Assembly: GCF_019279795.1 (NCBI RefSeq)
Contig: NC_056730.1
Coordinates: 611,884,663-611,948,662 of the forward strand
Source: Protopterus annectens
Taxonomy: Eukaryota > Chordata > Ceratodontiformes > Protopteridae
Length of the DNA stretch: 64,000 nucleotides
Direction of reading: 5' to 3'
The stretch's first letter is position 1, and each line of letters begins with the position of its first letter. The translations under genes were made by a program, and so were the position numbers. The notes below the pieces were generated by a model that was given only the letters and a program-made list of their open reading frames with translations, did no database searches and was not told where the DNA came from. Below, piece by piece: positions 45,296 through 56,303 of the stretch.

Positions 45296-45512
45296 TAGGG
45301 TTTCCTGGATTGCAAATTTACCTCATTTGCATAGCTTTCAGCAGCAAATGAGGTAATTTGCATAACCTAACAATGTCTGTGTAAGAGTCGTTTTAGGAGC
45401 TCACTTGCACACCCCTGCCAGCTGTTCCTGGATCGCTCGGCAGACATGTTGGCTGCATGGAGTCTTACTCTACTCTTAGACTCCATGCAAGCCTTCGTGA
45501 ATCTGGCCCTAA
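45296..45512. mobile_element. hairpin-rich MITE
   Basis: Left end TTAGGGTTTCCTGGATTGC; right end read in reverse TTAGGGCCAGATTCACGAAG, a weak inverted repeat. Inside, TTACCTCATTTGC/GCAAATGAGGTAA and TGCATGGAGTCT/AGACTCCATGCA are perfect arms. The right end matches the element end at 17056-17110. Target duplication not established. Confidence 0.5.
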
Positions 45513-45529
45513 GTGTTTTTTTTTTCTGG

Positions 45530-46800
45530 TTTAAGCACTTGGGATTCAAGCCAGTTATTTTAAATTAGGAAGGTTTGTGGTCTACACTCTTGTGGCAGGA
45601 GAGGATAGACTATGCCCTTCTGAGCTGGGATTTGTTGTTGTAAGTCTTATTGTTCTTTATTTGATTGGCTAGAAGGCTAGCTTGTTTAAAAAAATTGAAT
45701 CTCTGTGCCTGGGGAATTTGGTGACGCTTGGCGACCATACAATTTCAGAAGAAGAATGTTGCTGGTTTCTGCTAAACTGTACAAAAGCTGAGACTTATAT
45801 TACCATAGCTACTGTTTCAGTACCTGTTTTTCACATTGTTTTTGTCACAGTTAATTAATTGAGTGTTACTGTTTTGAATATATGCACTTTTTGACCTTTT
45901 GTTACAGTCTTTATATAAAACTGCCTTGGTTCCACTTTAGTGAAAGTAGAGGAACCTGAAATATCCTCTGGCCCAGGATTGTATAAAGCAAAGAAGTGAG
46001 TGCTGTTTCTCCTCTGATATTTAAGGGCTGCAGTTGCATAATGCTTGGCTCATAACCTATGAGTAAGCTAAGATTTACATTACCGTATCCAAGGTCTCAG
46101 CACTTGTGTTTTGGATTGTTTTTGTCACAGCTGCATTAATTGAGTGTTTATGAGTTGAATATTTGCACTTTCTTACCCTTTTTACAGAATTTAGTTAGAA
46201 CTTATGCTCTCCGTATAGTGGCGCTTAACAGTGATCTGTATAGTCGCTGATATCTCACAGCATAATTCCCCTTTATAATCAGTGTAGACACCAATCTCTG
46301 GTAGTGTAGGTTACCCTTAAAATACCCTTACTATCTAGACAGATTTGTTTTAACTACTAGAGAATCTAGTTTGGGTATATCTGAGCATTTTTCATCAAGT
46401 TCCTTGTATTACTGACCTATTCAATATTTAATTTTCCTTCACTCCTCCATAGTAGCCATCCATATGCATTTCCCAGCTCTGTCTGTGGCCAGTCTGCTTG
46501 GCATTGGTATTCTGAGGCCTTGTAGCAATTATCTCATGTACACTGACAACTTGCTTATAAAACAAGTAAAATATGAAAGAGTTGTGAATACACTTTAACA
46601 CTGGAGGCAAAACTGTCTCATATAACTAAAACTAACCCTTTAGAGGTTGTCAGTGACACTTACATCACACCTACTATGCAGGATAAAGACTCTACAAATA
46701 CAACTACTTATGCTGAGGCACTTACAGGTAACCCTCCTAAAACACTAAGACCACCTGTATAGCGCTGTTATGAAAGGAGATACTACCAGTCCTGCCATAT
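45530..46800 (+). mobile_element. CR1-type LINE, 5' portion (copy D)
   Basis: Starts with one 153-bp leader unit (AAGCACTTGGGATTCAAGCC), then two diverged copies of a roughly 278-base unit (about 45790 and 46067, both with TTTTTGTCACAG and TTAATTGAGTGTT). A decayed ORF1 start follows (46435-46760), recognisable by the stretch ending CTCATGTACACTGACAACTTG and by TYAEALTGNPPK. It proves that the leader repeats precede CR1 ORF1 at a second locus. Confidence 0.7.
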
Positions 46801-46945
46801 GGAATTTTGTAAATAATTATATTTCATTTGTGAATAGTAATATGATTTATATAGAAGTGTGACAGAAGGAGATATTGCCAGACCAGATATCTGGAATTTT
46901 GTAAATAATTATATGTCATTTGTGAATGTCAACATGCTTCATGTA
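46772..46945. repeat. 91-bp duplication, two units
   Basis: GGAATTTTGTAAATAATTAT recurs 91 bases apart, in units starting near 46772 and 46863. Confidence 0.85.
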
Positions 46946-47219
46946 AGATGCTTGTGTTACAGATGTATTAGAAGTGTATGTCATACTGCTGTGCTGAGAT
47001 GTTTAGTTTGTTATTTGTGATAGTGGATAATAAATCCTGGTCTGTTCTAATACTGTGCATTGCTTTTATTACATCTGTCTTTCTTAGTATTTTTGTTGAT
47101 CCATTCCTCTTCTATATTCTTCTAACATCGACACTTCTTGTCTCAATTGCTTTATAATTTTCTTTGTTCGATACTTCCATGATGGTATTCGATTTTTCCC
47201 CTTCTTTTCCCTTACAACC

Positions 47220-47960
47220 CTATGTTTTTTGTGGTAGAACTTTAATAGTTATTAATTTAGATCCACAATAATATATCCTGTTTACTTGTGTTATATTGCA
47301 TGGATTTCTATGGACAGTCCTAATTACTATATTCATTTGTTTTGCCAAACTTCTAACTTTTAGGGTTTTATTGACCTTCTGCAGTCTATTTCTTTCATTG
47401 ATTTTGATATATCTATCTATCTCTATTAATTCAAGCAACTCTTCTCTTAGCTCATTTTCTTCTAAACTGAGGGCACATTTTTTGTTTTCCTGCGGGCATT
47501 CTATAGAGAGTTCTATAGCATCTTCCTGTGGCACATTCCCTTCAGTTTCATCATGTGACATCAGTTGCTCTGTCATATGGTAACTCACTGGCCTATCACT
47601 CCTCAACATTGACTGCATCAGAGTTTCCACAGTTTCCTGTTCCTTCCCTTGCTGTCTAGCTTCAAGTGAATGTTTCTACTGGTTTCCTGTGGAAGACTCC
47701 AAAATGTCTTCATATGGCACTTGACCAGTTGCTTCCCATCCCACTGGTTTCCCCTTAATTTGGATATCCATTGCTCTATCCTGTTTTGATGCTTTCTGAA
47801 TTAAATTTTTTACACTGAATCCTTCACTTCACAAGTACTCCATAACCTCAGTTTCTATTTCTTTAACTTCTCCATTACTAATCTCCTTTTCTACTTTTCC
47901 TCTCTGTCTTCTTATTTTTTGTATTGTAAAGTTTTCCATGTCTGGATTCATTTGCCTGTA
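47220..47960 (-). pseudogene. unidentified ORF relic, possibly LINE N-terminal region
   Basis: A 136-codon open frame (47630-47220) has LSLEENELREELLELIEIDRYI and then KVRSLAKQMNIVIRTVHRNP with NITQVNRIYYCGSKL. The charged helix followed by NPxxITxVNRxxY recalls the segment before the RT domain in some non-APE LINE polyproteins, but I cannot name a family. Upstream on the same strand a frame to about 47960 is lysine/glutamate-rich with stops. It appears inserted into CR1 copy K, whose similarity ends near 47960. Confidence 0.4.
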
Positions 47961-48440
47961 TTTCTCCTCAAATGTCTCTATGCAGGTATTAACATGTTCA
48001 TGCAGGGTTTCTGTGAACACTGCTGCATAGGCTGCAGTGTTCTCAGTGTTAATGGGGCCTTGAGATTTGGCCAGTTTATCACTTAATAGCTGGAAGTTAG
48101 CCTTACAGTAGTTCCTGAATATTCCATGCCTAGCTGGGGGTCCATGTCTCATTTTTACTTAAAAGGAAACCAATTTGTTTTCGGACCTTACTGGGGAAGA
48201 CATTACAGTATGGGGTTGTGCATGACCCATATTGATGAGGACCAGATCCAGTATAGTTGTACCCATGTTTGGTGTATTAGCTATCTGGTCCAGGGAGTCT
48301 GTGTTTACAAAAGCCAGGAATCTCTGTGCCAGTATGTTTGTTGTTGTATAGGATTCCCAGCTAAGAGTGGGATAATGGAAGTCACCAATGAATATGGTAT
48401 TGGGTTGGATGGTTAGTGTTTCCTAATAAGTTTACATACA
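47960..48440 (-). mobile_element. CR1-type LINE fragment (copy K)
   Basis: Minus strand gives decayed endonuclease words (GDFHYP, ILAQRFLAFVN, TTILDLVLINMG, about 48400-48200) and then IFRNYCKANFQLLSDKLAKS (48120-48060), matching KNFSKANFTLLK of copy C. Stops and shifts throughout. Confidence 0.75.
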
Positions 48441-48779
48441 TGGTATGGGTGTTCTGCATCATAGAGTATGACCTATAGCTTGCATGGAAGTAGAATTAGA
48501 TTTTGCTTATTGTGAATTGAACATGGAGCAGCTCAAGTGAATTGTCCTGTTTGACCTGCCTTGAAGTATCTTTAGTTATTGATGTACATAGAGTCACCTC
48601 CTCCTTTAGTTCCCACCTGTGAATTAGCTGATCTAAATACGTGGAATTCATATTAACCTTACACTGTTAATGTGCTCTTTGCACCTTTAAGTCATGTGTC
48701 AGTAACCGCACAGACATCTTCCAAGAGCTGAAATAAGTATCTCTAAGCATACTCTAGGGAGGTACGTCACAGGTCATAC
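48441..48779. other. no recognised feature
   Basis: Possibly decayed endonuclease sequence of copy K; not clear enough to assign. Confidence 0.3.
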
Positions 48780-51700
48780 ACTCACACATGGACTATGACT
48801 GAGTCATATCATAGGAAGTTACTATGCTACTGGGCCCTAGTGTCCTTACAAGCCTAGCCAAGTTCTACCCTTATTTCCACAATCAGCAACAATACTGACA
48901 TCATTTGGAGATTCTATGACTTCTCCCAGTTTGCAGGAATCAGCAAACTTTGTCAGCCTAAGATCCTTTAGTTTTAGGATGTACTTTGAAGAACTAGGTT
49001 CCAAAGAGTAGAGGTGCCAGGACAGATCCCTGGGGAACACCACTGGTTACAGGTGTAATGTTGGAGGTGGATTCTTCTATTTTGACTATATGAGTTATAT
49101 CAGTGAGCCAGTTACTCACCTATCTAACGATATAAGGGTTGATACTTAGCTGGGTAAGTAAATTTGTCAATGATGCCTGAGTGAGGGATTGTATAAAACT
49201 CCTTGGCTAAGTCTAGGTAGGCTGTACACACATCTTTCCCCTTGTCCATGGCCTAGGTAACTGTCTTGAAGAAGCCCACAATGTTTCACAGGCATTATCT
49301 CCATTTGACAAATTCTAAATGAGTAGGGGCAAGTGTTTGGAGCCTGCTTATACCTTTGTTGATAAGGTCCATGATGATTCACTCCATGGCCTTGCAGATA
49401 ATGGTGGCCATTTTCCATTCATCTGGTACGAAGCCTGTGCTTGGGACTATGGTTGAAAAGAGTACCCCATGTTGTTGCTAATTCTTGTTAGAGCCCAGGT
49501 AGGACACAGCCTGGTATGTTATCAGGTCCACAGATGCTGTGTTTTTGGCCTTAAAGAGGATGTTTATGACTTGCTCTTTATAGATACTAGGTAGGGGACA
49601 GGTGGTAGGGGTGTTATGGGTACATGCAGTAGGGACAGGGGAACAACGTTTTCTTAGGACCTGTCAGTTAACAGGTTAGCTACGTCCACAAGCTCAGTTT
49701 ATGTGGTATTATTAACTACTAGTTTGGCACAAATACGGGCCTGTCCTTTTAGGCAATGGATGTAACTAGAGAATGCTTTATGGTTGTCCTTATTTGGGGA
49801 ATACAGTTGGGGTTCATAGTTCATAGTTTTGCTATTTATTTGTTTACCTCACAAAAAGTCATTGTCTTGTTTAAGCTGAGGAGGGAGTGTTCCCAGTTTA
49901 GGGCTCCCTCCCTCTTACTGTTAGATATCAATGTCTTCCTCTTATTGTAAAGCCTGTTAATGGAAGTTGTCCACCAGGCAGATTTGCTCATCCTTGTGGA
50001 GCTTGTTTTATTGCCATCCGGTATGGCCAAGTCAATGCAGTTAAACAGCGGTTTGTATAAAGCATTATTGTACAAGTCATCATAGTTACCTGTGCAGTAC
50101 AGTTATGTATACCATCCCATAAGAGCCAATAATGTGCTTTGGAGAAGTGTTTTAGTTGCTTTGCTGTGGGGGGGGGGGGTGATAGTTATTTTGAATGATA
50201 ATGATATGTGGTCAGATATCAGTAGAGGAGACCTCACAGTGGTGGTGCTGTACTGGCCCCCCAAATTGGTAAGCACCAGATCCAGGATGTTGCACTCCTT
50301 GTGGGGGGGGGTGTCAACAAGCAGGTCCAGCACTTTGGAGTTAACAAAGTCAAGGTACCTTCTAGAAAGTGAGTTACAGCACAAGTACTTTACACAGTCA
50401 ATGAATGGTTAGTTAAAGTTACCTAAAGCCAGGGTGTTTGGATGTATCTTGGTAGATTTAAGTAGATCCAGATAGGCAGAGTGGGTGTCCCGAGTCACAG
50501 GCAGGGTCCTGTAGCTGGCAATGACTTGAATAGGTGTCCTACCGACAGTTAATTGCACCTGAATTACCTCCAGGGAATCCTATTGTTTAACCAATCTGAC
50601 ATTGTATTTATATGTAATGAATATCGATACACTGCCTCCTGTAGTTTTCATGCCTTCAGTTTGTGGTCTGAACATGTGGAAGGCGGTGTAGCCAGATATG
50701 GTTGGGGTGCTGTCTACAGCCAATAACCAGGTCTCCTTGACTGCAAAAGTGTGTAAGTCTTCCAAGGTGAGGACTGCTTCCAGTGAGCACAGTTGCATGT
50801 TAAGACACCTTATCATTTAGCAGCATAACCTTGAGTTTTTTTCCATATGGGTTTTTCACATCTGGACTTTTGTCCTTGAGACACCACCTAAAATGGGCAG
50901 TATGGGGTTGGCAAGAGCCTTGGCCAGTAGCCCAAATCCCAGGGGTGACAAATGAAGATCATCTCTGGCAAAGCATTGAGGTCTGTTGATCATGTCATCC
51001 CAGGCTGACAGATACTGTATACCCTTAGAATGACAACAGAAACAATGGTAATTATTGGGGTCAGTCATTCCCTGTTTGTATTGAGACATTATCTTAGATG
51101 AAGGTAAAATGCTGCTTAAGACTAAGGACATACCTTCCTGAGACACATAGTCTGAGAGTTCAGTCATATCTCTCTTCATATAGTCCAGAGAGGTACGTCT
51201 GAAGTCATTCACACCAACATGTAATATGTCAGAGTTAAAACAATACCTGTTCTTGGGATGCATGAGTGCATGTGTGATATGGTAGGTCCTGGCACCTGAA
51301 AGACAGAAGACTGTGACCATCTCCTTATCCAGCCTGGTGAGAGAGACATCTGTTTGTCTGATGCTGGAATCGCCTAAGACTAATATTTTGCTTTTAGTGT
51401 TTTGCCTTAAAAGCTTGACAGGTGAGACACTGGTCTGAGAACTAATATGTGTGTTGTGTTCTGCACAGGATGCATTATGTGCAGCATGCTTATGTCTGTG
51501 TTTGGGAAATATCTGGTGTTTATGTTTCTGGTGATGACCTCTGAATATGTAGGTATGTGTGGTGTGGGTTTGGGTGAGGTGGGAGGTGAGGTGTGCAGAG
51601 TGATAACCTGGTCTTTGTCATATGTACTGACTGGTGTGCAAGAGAGCATTTATTCCAGGGTGATGATATAATTGCATCAATGACATGTTGTGTTTGTGTT

Positions 51701-52395
51701 ACTTGTGGTCCAATGATATGAGTGTGCATAATGTGGCAGATCCTAGCCCCTGATAAGCAATTGATCCTGTCTTTCTCCTTACTCAGCTTAGTGAAAGAGA
51801 CATCAGTATGTCTCACAATGGAGTCTGCAATGACTAGAATGTTGGACTGTGTGTTGGGTTGCCTTATGGACTTACTGGTTGAGCTTCTATGAGATGTAGC
51901 TCTATGTGTTGATATGTGTGTTGTTTTTACAGAATGCATTTGAGGCTGCTGAGAGTATCTGTCATCTGCAAATTGTCTATGAGGTCTTTGCAATTTATGA
52001 AGGTTACATCTCAGTGCCTCAGCATATGTCTGCTTTGAATTGTGTGTGATGGGTGCAGCATGTGTACTACTGACTACCTTATTAACATTAGGAGTACTGT
52101 CATGTGAGAGCTTTGCCTATAGTGACATTGTGTTAATACATCTCTCACATACCATATCAGTTTGCTTGAGAATGAACTGGTTGACGGTAAACATGAGGCA
52201 ATTTTTATATTGTCTCAGGATGCCCATATCTACCAAGGTGTTAACGGTCACAGTAGGCAAGGTCATATTAAACAGTTGCACTGAGAATATCAATCAATGT
52301 CACAAGTTTCTATTTTGCAACTATGGAAAACAGTGCTTGTCACTGCAGGCTAGTTGTCCTGTATGCAACATGATATTGTAGTAAGTTCCATCATG
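48780..52395 (-). mobile_element. CR1-type LINE, old full-length chimera (copy E)
   Basis: From 52390 downward: ORF1 zinc-finger start (MGILRQYKNCLMF, CERC), linker and esterase block I (VIADSIVRHTDVS, about 51840), then a second linker and esterase start (TYSEVITRNI, about 51550). The rest of the esterase follows (HVGVNDFRRTSLDYMKRD, DDLHLSPLGFGLLAKAL, 51320-50856), then the endonuclease (AVKETWL, GGSVSIFI, NILDLVLTNLG, 50816-50100), the linker, and RT remains (LTKFADSCKLGEVIESP, about 48960). The RT C-terminal third is deleted. The 3' end has the CTAGGCTT stem and TCCTATGAT at 48810-48780. Many stops and frameshifts. Subfamily shared with copy F. Confidence 0.88.
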
Positions 52396-53019
52396 TTTCC
52401 CCAGGAGAAATGTCACTCATGTTGTCTGAGTCTGTACACAGCAATGCCAAACACTGGAGAGGAAACTATCTATATCTTGAAAATTTAAGAATGTGGTATT
52501 TAGGTGGTTATTTTGAAGTTAGACAAAAATCAAATATTGCTTACTGAAAACAAAGAATGACCTTGTGAAGAATGCTGAAAAGAGGGGAGTCACATGAATG
52601 GCTAATGCCTGGCTACTACAACTGCTGGTCTCACTATGGGTGCACTCTACTGGGATACAATGCTCATTTTTTTTTTCGTCTCACAAGAAGCAAGCTGTTA
52701 TTACCACACCCAAGATAAGAAGCAGGCCACAGCTTGTTTGTTGACCCAAATACTTGTCCCAGATGATGCAAGGCTTGATGTAGGCTTGTTGTAGCCTTTT
52801 CTGTATAGATGCCTTGAATAGCAAACAGACCAATTGGCTCTGTTTTTCATGTATTATGCCTTGGGTTCTGAGGTTCCTTGGATTTGACTAGGGTACTGAC
52901 CTGATGGTGATTAGGAGCATAGCTGCTGCATCACAATATAACAGGTGACATGGATGTCTAAGGTTGATCTAACAAGGTCCACAGTGGCAGTGATCCATGT
53001 TAGGTAATGGCTTTGCAGC
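52396..53019. other. gene-free sequence
   Basis: Perhaps leader of copy E. A T-run near 52667-52677; no gene recognised. Confidence 0.35.
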
Positions 53020-53180
53020 AATTCATGCAGCCTGCCCTTCAACAGCAAAGAGCTTAATGGAGGTGATCTGTGTGACATGGATGTGAGACCTACTGCGGAG
53101 AAGTGGCCACCTTTGGGAGATGTTCCTGTCCCTCCAGCATGTCCTAAGTATGTTATACTGTATATTTAGGTTCCCAGAAC
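53020..53180 (-). mobile_element. CR1-type LINE fragment (copy J)
   Basis: Minus strand reads NLNIQYNILRTCWRDRNISQ, matching NLSTEINRTCWRDRFITQ of copy C, followed by a decayed end. About 150 bases only. Confidence 0.75.
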
Positions 53181-53649
53181 ACCAAACTGTAGTTCCAAAT
53201 TGTTTACACAACATCCATTTGCTGTCTGGTTGTTTTACAGGCATTGTAGTCTTGCAGGGCCAAAGTACTTACTGCAAAGTTGAGCAAGTTTTCTGTGCAT
53301 GCACAAAAATCATTATCTTCACTGTAAAAAGTGCCTACAGAGAATGTGTTTGAATCTGTGAACCTCAAGGGTGTAGCAGCATGACAATTACTTTGCTGGA
53401 ATTGTACATTGTCGCATTTGTCTCAAAAAAAAAAAATTTATTAATTATATGAATAGCAAGACAATTAAAAGATTATACATAACAAGAAGGCATAAATGAA
53501 CATATAACAATTCATCTAGTGATAACAACCTTCCTGAGATTTTGATAAATTATTTAGAAATAAAACATACACCATATGTACACTATATACAAGTTAGGCA
53601 ACCTGAGAGAAAAAAAAAATATTTAACATTAACTATTTAATATGTTTAG
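53181..53649. other. gene-free sequence
   Basis: A-run at 53427-53438; AT-rich, possibly 3' UTR of the L1 relic next to it. Confidence 0.35.
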
Positions 53650-54985
53650 AACCTTTTCTAACACAACCTTTCTAATAGCTTTTTTGGACTCCCACCTAAG
53701 TATCTTTGAGCATCAATAAATTTAAAAGCCATTTTCTGGAAAGTAACCCATTTTAATTTAGAACGATCAATCCAATTTTGTATTATATAAAGTTTTAGTA
53801 ATGAGCAAATAAAAATGATAACATGAATATCAACTTTTGAAAGATGAATCAATGGAATATGTAGAATAGCAAATTCCCACGTCAACGTGGATTTTGATAT
53901 CCCATTTTCTGCAGTCTGACTTTCAAAGATGTCCACAATCTGTGAGAAAAATGACAATACCATAGAATATGAAGGAGGTCTGCTTGGGGATGAGAACAGC
54001 ATGAACACGAAGGGACTTATTTGGGTTAAATTTGTTTAATTTGATTGGGGTAAAGTAGGCATCATTATTAATCATTAATTGTGTGTATGCTAATTTTTAA
54101 AAGGGATAAATTCCTTAGTGTGTCTAATAGCCAGGACTTTCTGAGATTCTGACAATTGGGAATTATAATTCAACCAAACATTGGATAAAAGACAGTTGTG
54201 GTCCATCATTAAAGAATTAATTAATTTATATGAGTATGAGAGCATTTTATCAGATGATGAAAGTATTTTGATAATCGTGTTAAGGTTTTTCAATTGTGAG
54301 TCTATGGGGACCAGACATACAAATTTGTTTTTAATTATTGCTCTTAGTTGTATAAGAATTGGTGAGTAATTCCAGTTTACTTTCAATAACTTACGCCAGT
54401 CAGATAAAGGCAAGTCAAGATATTTCAAAACATCTCCTACTTTTAGATTTTTAATTAAAGGATAGTTTGTTAAGTTCAAAAGTTTATTGTCCAATAATAT
54501 ATTTGGGTTTAGATGAATTGGCTGAACATGGTGCGAGATCTTTTCTAGTTTACACATTTTGAGTAAGGTTTGGAAATCTCTAATCTTTTGTTTAAATACT
54601 GTAGATATATTTTTAATAAATAAACTATCCAGAGAGATAAAGGGAATAGCTTCAGGATTTAAATTATTAGAAATGACATAATTATACCATAATTTTATCC
54701 ATAAAGATTGATTTGGATAAGAAGTGTTATTGAATTTAGAGATAGTAAGAAGTTTATTGGATGAGACAATCAAATAATAGAGATAAAGATTAGGTAAACC
54801 CAAACCTCCCTTGTCCTTCGAAAATGCCAATCTAGAATAAGAAATTCTAACAGATTTAGGGAACCATATGAATTTTGCCAAAGCTTTATTTACAGACTCA
54901 AAAAATTTTTTTGAAATTATCTGATCAGATGATGAGAACATTGTAGCATTTGTAAGTCTGCTATTGTGACCCTGCCTCATAACAA
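53650..54985 (-). pseudogene. L1-type LINE ORF2 C-terminal relic
   Basis: The 296-codon frame 54980-54090 starts at the post-RT region: ALAKFIWFPKSVRISYSRLAFSKDKGGLGLPNLYLYY corresponds to the conserved FIW...KPRI...KGGLGLPNxxxYY stretch of L1 ORF2p. After a frameshift near 54010-54090 the last part (54008-53658) continues in a second frame. The 5' truncation removes ORF1, endonuclease and RT. The subfamily differs in composition (Asn/Leu/Ile-rich, AT-biased) from the CR1 around it. A relation to the ORF1 relic at 2-2.9 kb cannot be tested because they do not overlap. Confidence 0.85.
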
Positions 54986-55329
54986 TGATTATGGCTCAGG
55001 AAAATGCCATATGCCTGGCAAAGCAGCATTCTCAATCCACCATGTTATCCCACACTGTCAGGTACTGTTTTACCTTAGAATAACACCATCAAGGTAGTAA
55101 CATCTGACATTTAAGTATCTGCCAGGCCACTGCCTAACTATGGCCTGTTGTGATGTATACACAATAATCTATTGCTAATGGCATTAGTGGTGTCTGTTGA
55201 AGAGATGTGGACAGCATCACCAACACTCTACTCCTAGTCCACACAAACACAGCACGTGTGATATGCAAGTCTATTAAGAACCTTGAATCCATGCGCTATC
55301 ATATCTCTGTCAGTACATATGACAATGAG
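54986..55329. other. no recognised feature; start of CR1 copy F region
   Basis: Contains CACCATGTTATCCCACACTGTC, loosely like CR1 ORF1 sequence (AWDD region); not assigned. Confidence 0.3.
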
Positions 55330-56303
55330 TGGTTTTTCAGCATGCACACCTAACCTCCTACTCCACCTAAACCCACATCACACCTACATATGAGGAGGTC
55401 ATTACCAGAAACATACCTAAACACCAGAGACCTCCAAAATTCAAACAAAAGCATGGTACACATAATACTACATCTGCAGAACACACTACACATAATAGCT
55501 CATGCACCAGTGTCTCCCCGGTTAAACACCTAAGGAAATACATGAAATCAAACATATTAGTCATAAGTGATTCCATCATGAAACACACTGATATCCCTCT
55601 CACCAGAGTGAAGAAGGAAAATGTCACAGTCAGCTGTCTGTTAGGTGCCACGATATGCCATATCACACATGCACTCAAGTCTGTCAACAACAGGTACTGT
55701 TATGACACCATCATAGTCCATGTTGGTGTGACTGACTTGAGATGTACCACTCTGGACTGTATGGAGAGACACATGACTGAACTCTCAGACTATGTGTCAC
55801 AGGCAGGTATGTCCCTAGTCTTATGTAGAATTTTACCTTCACCTAGGATGATGCCTCAATACAAACAGAAAATGATTGACCTCCATAATTAGTTTAGTGT
55901 CTGGTGTCATTCTAAGGGAATACAGTATATGTCAGCCTGGGATGACATAATCGACAGACCTCAATCCTTTCTCAGAAATGGTCTTCATTTTTCACCCCAT
56001 GGATTTCAGCTACTGGCCAAGGATCTTGCCACCCCCATAGTGCCTTTTCAGGTGGTGTCTGAAGGACAAAATTCCCAATGTAAAAACCACAGCCAAGAAC
56101 AAACCAAAGAACAGTAGGAGTCTCATCACGAAACTGCACTCGCTGGAAGCTGTCCTTACCTTGGAAGATGCAGACATTTGTGCAGTCACAGAGACCTGGA
56201 TGAAGGCCATGGAGAGCACCCCAGCCATACCAGGTTACACCTCCTTCCATACATTCACATCTGACACTGAGGGTGTGAAAAATAAAGTGGGTGGTGTATC
56301 ACT

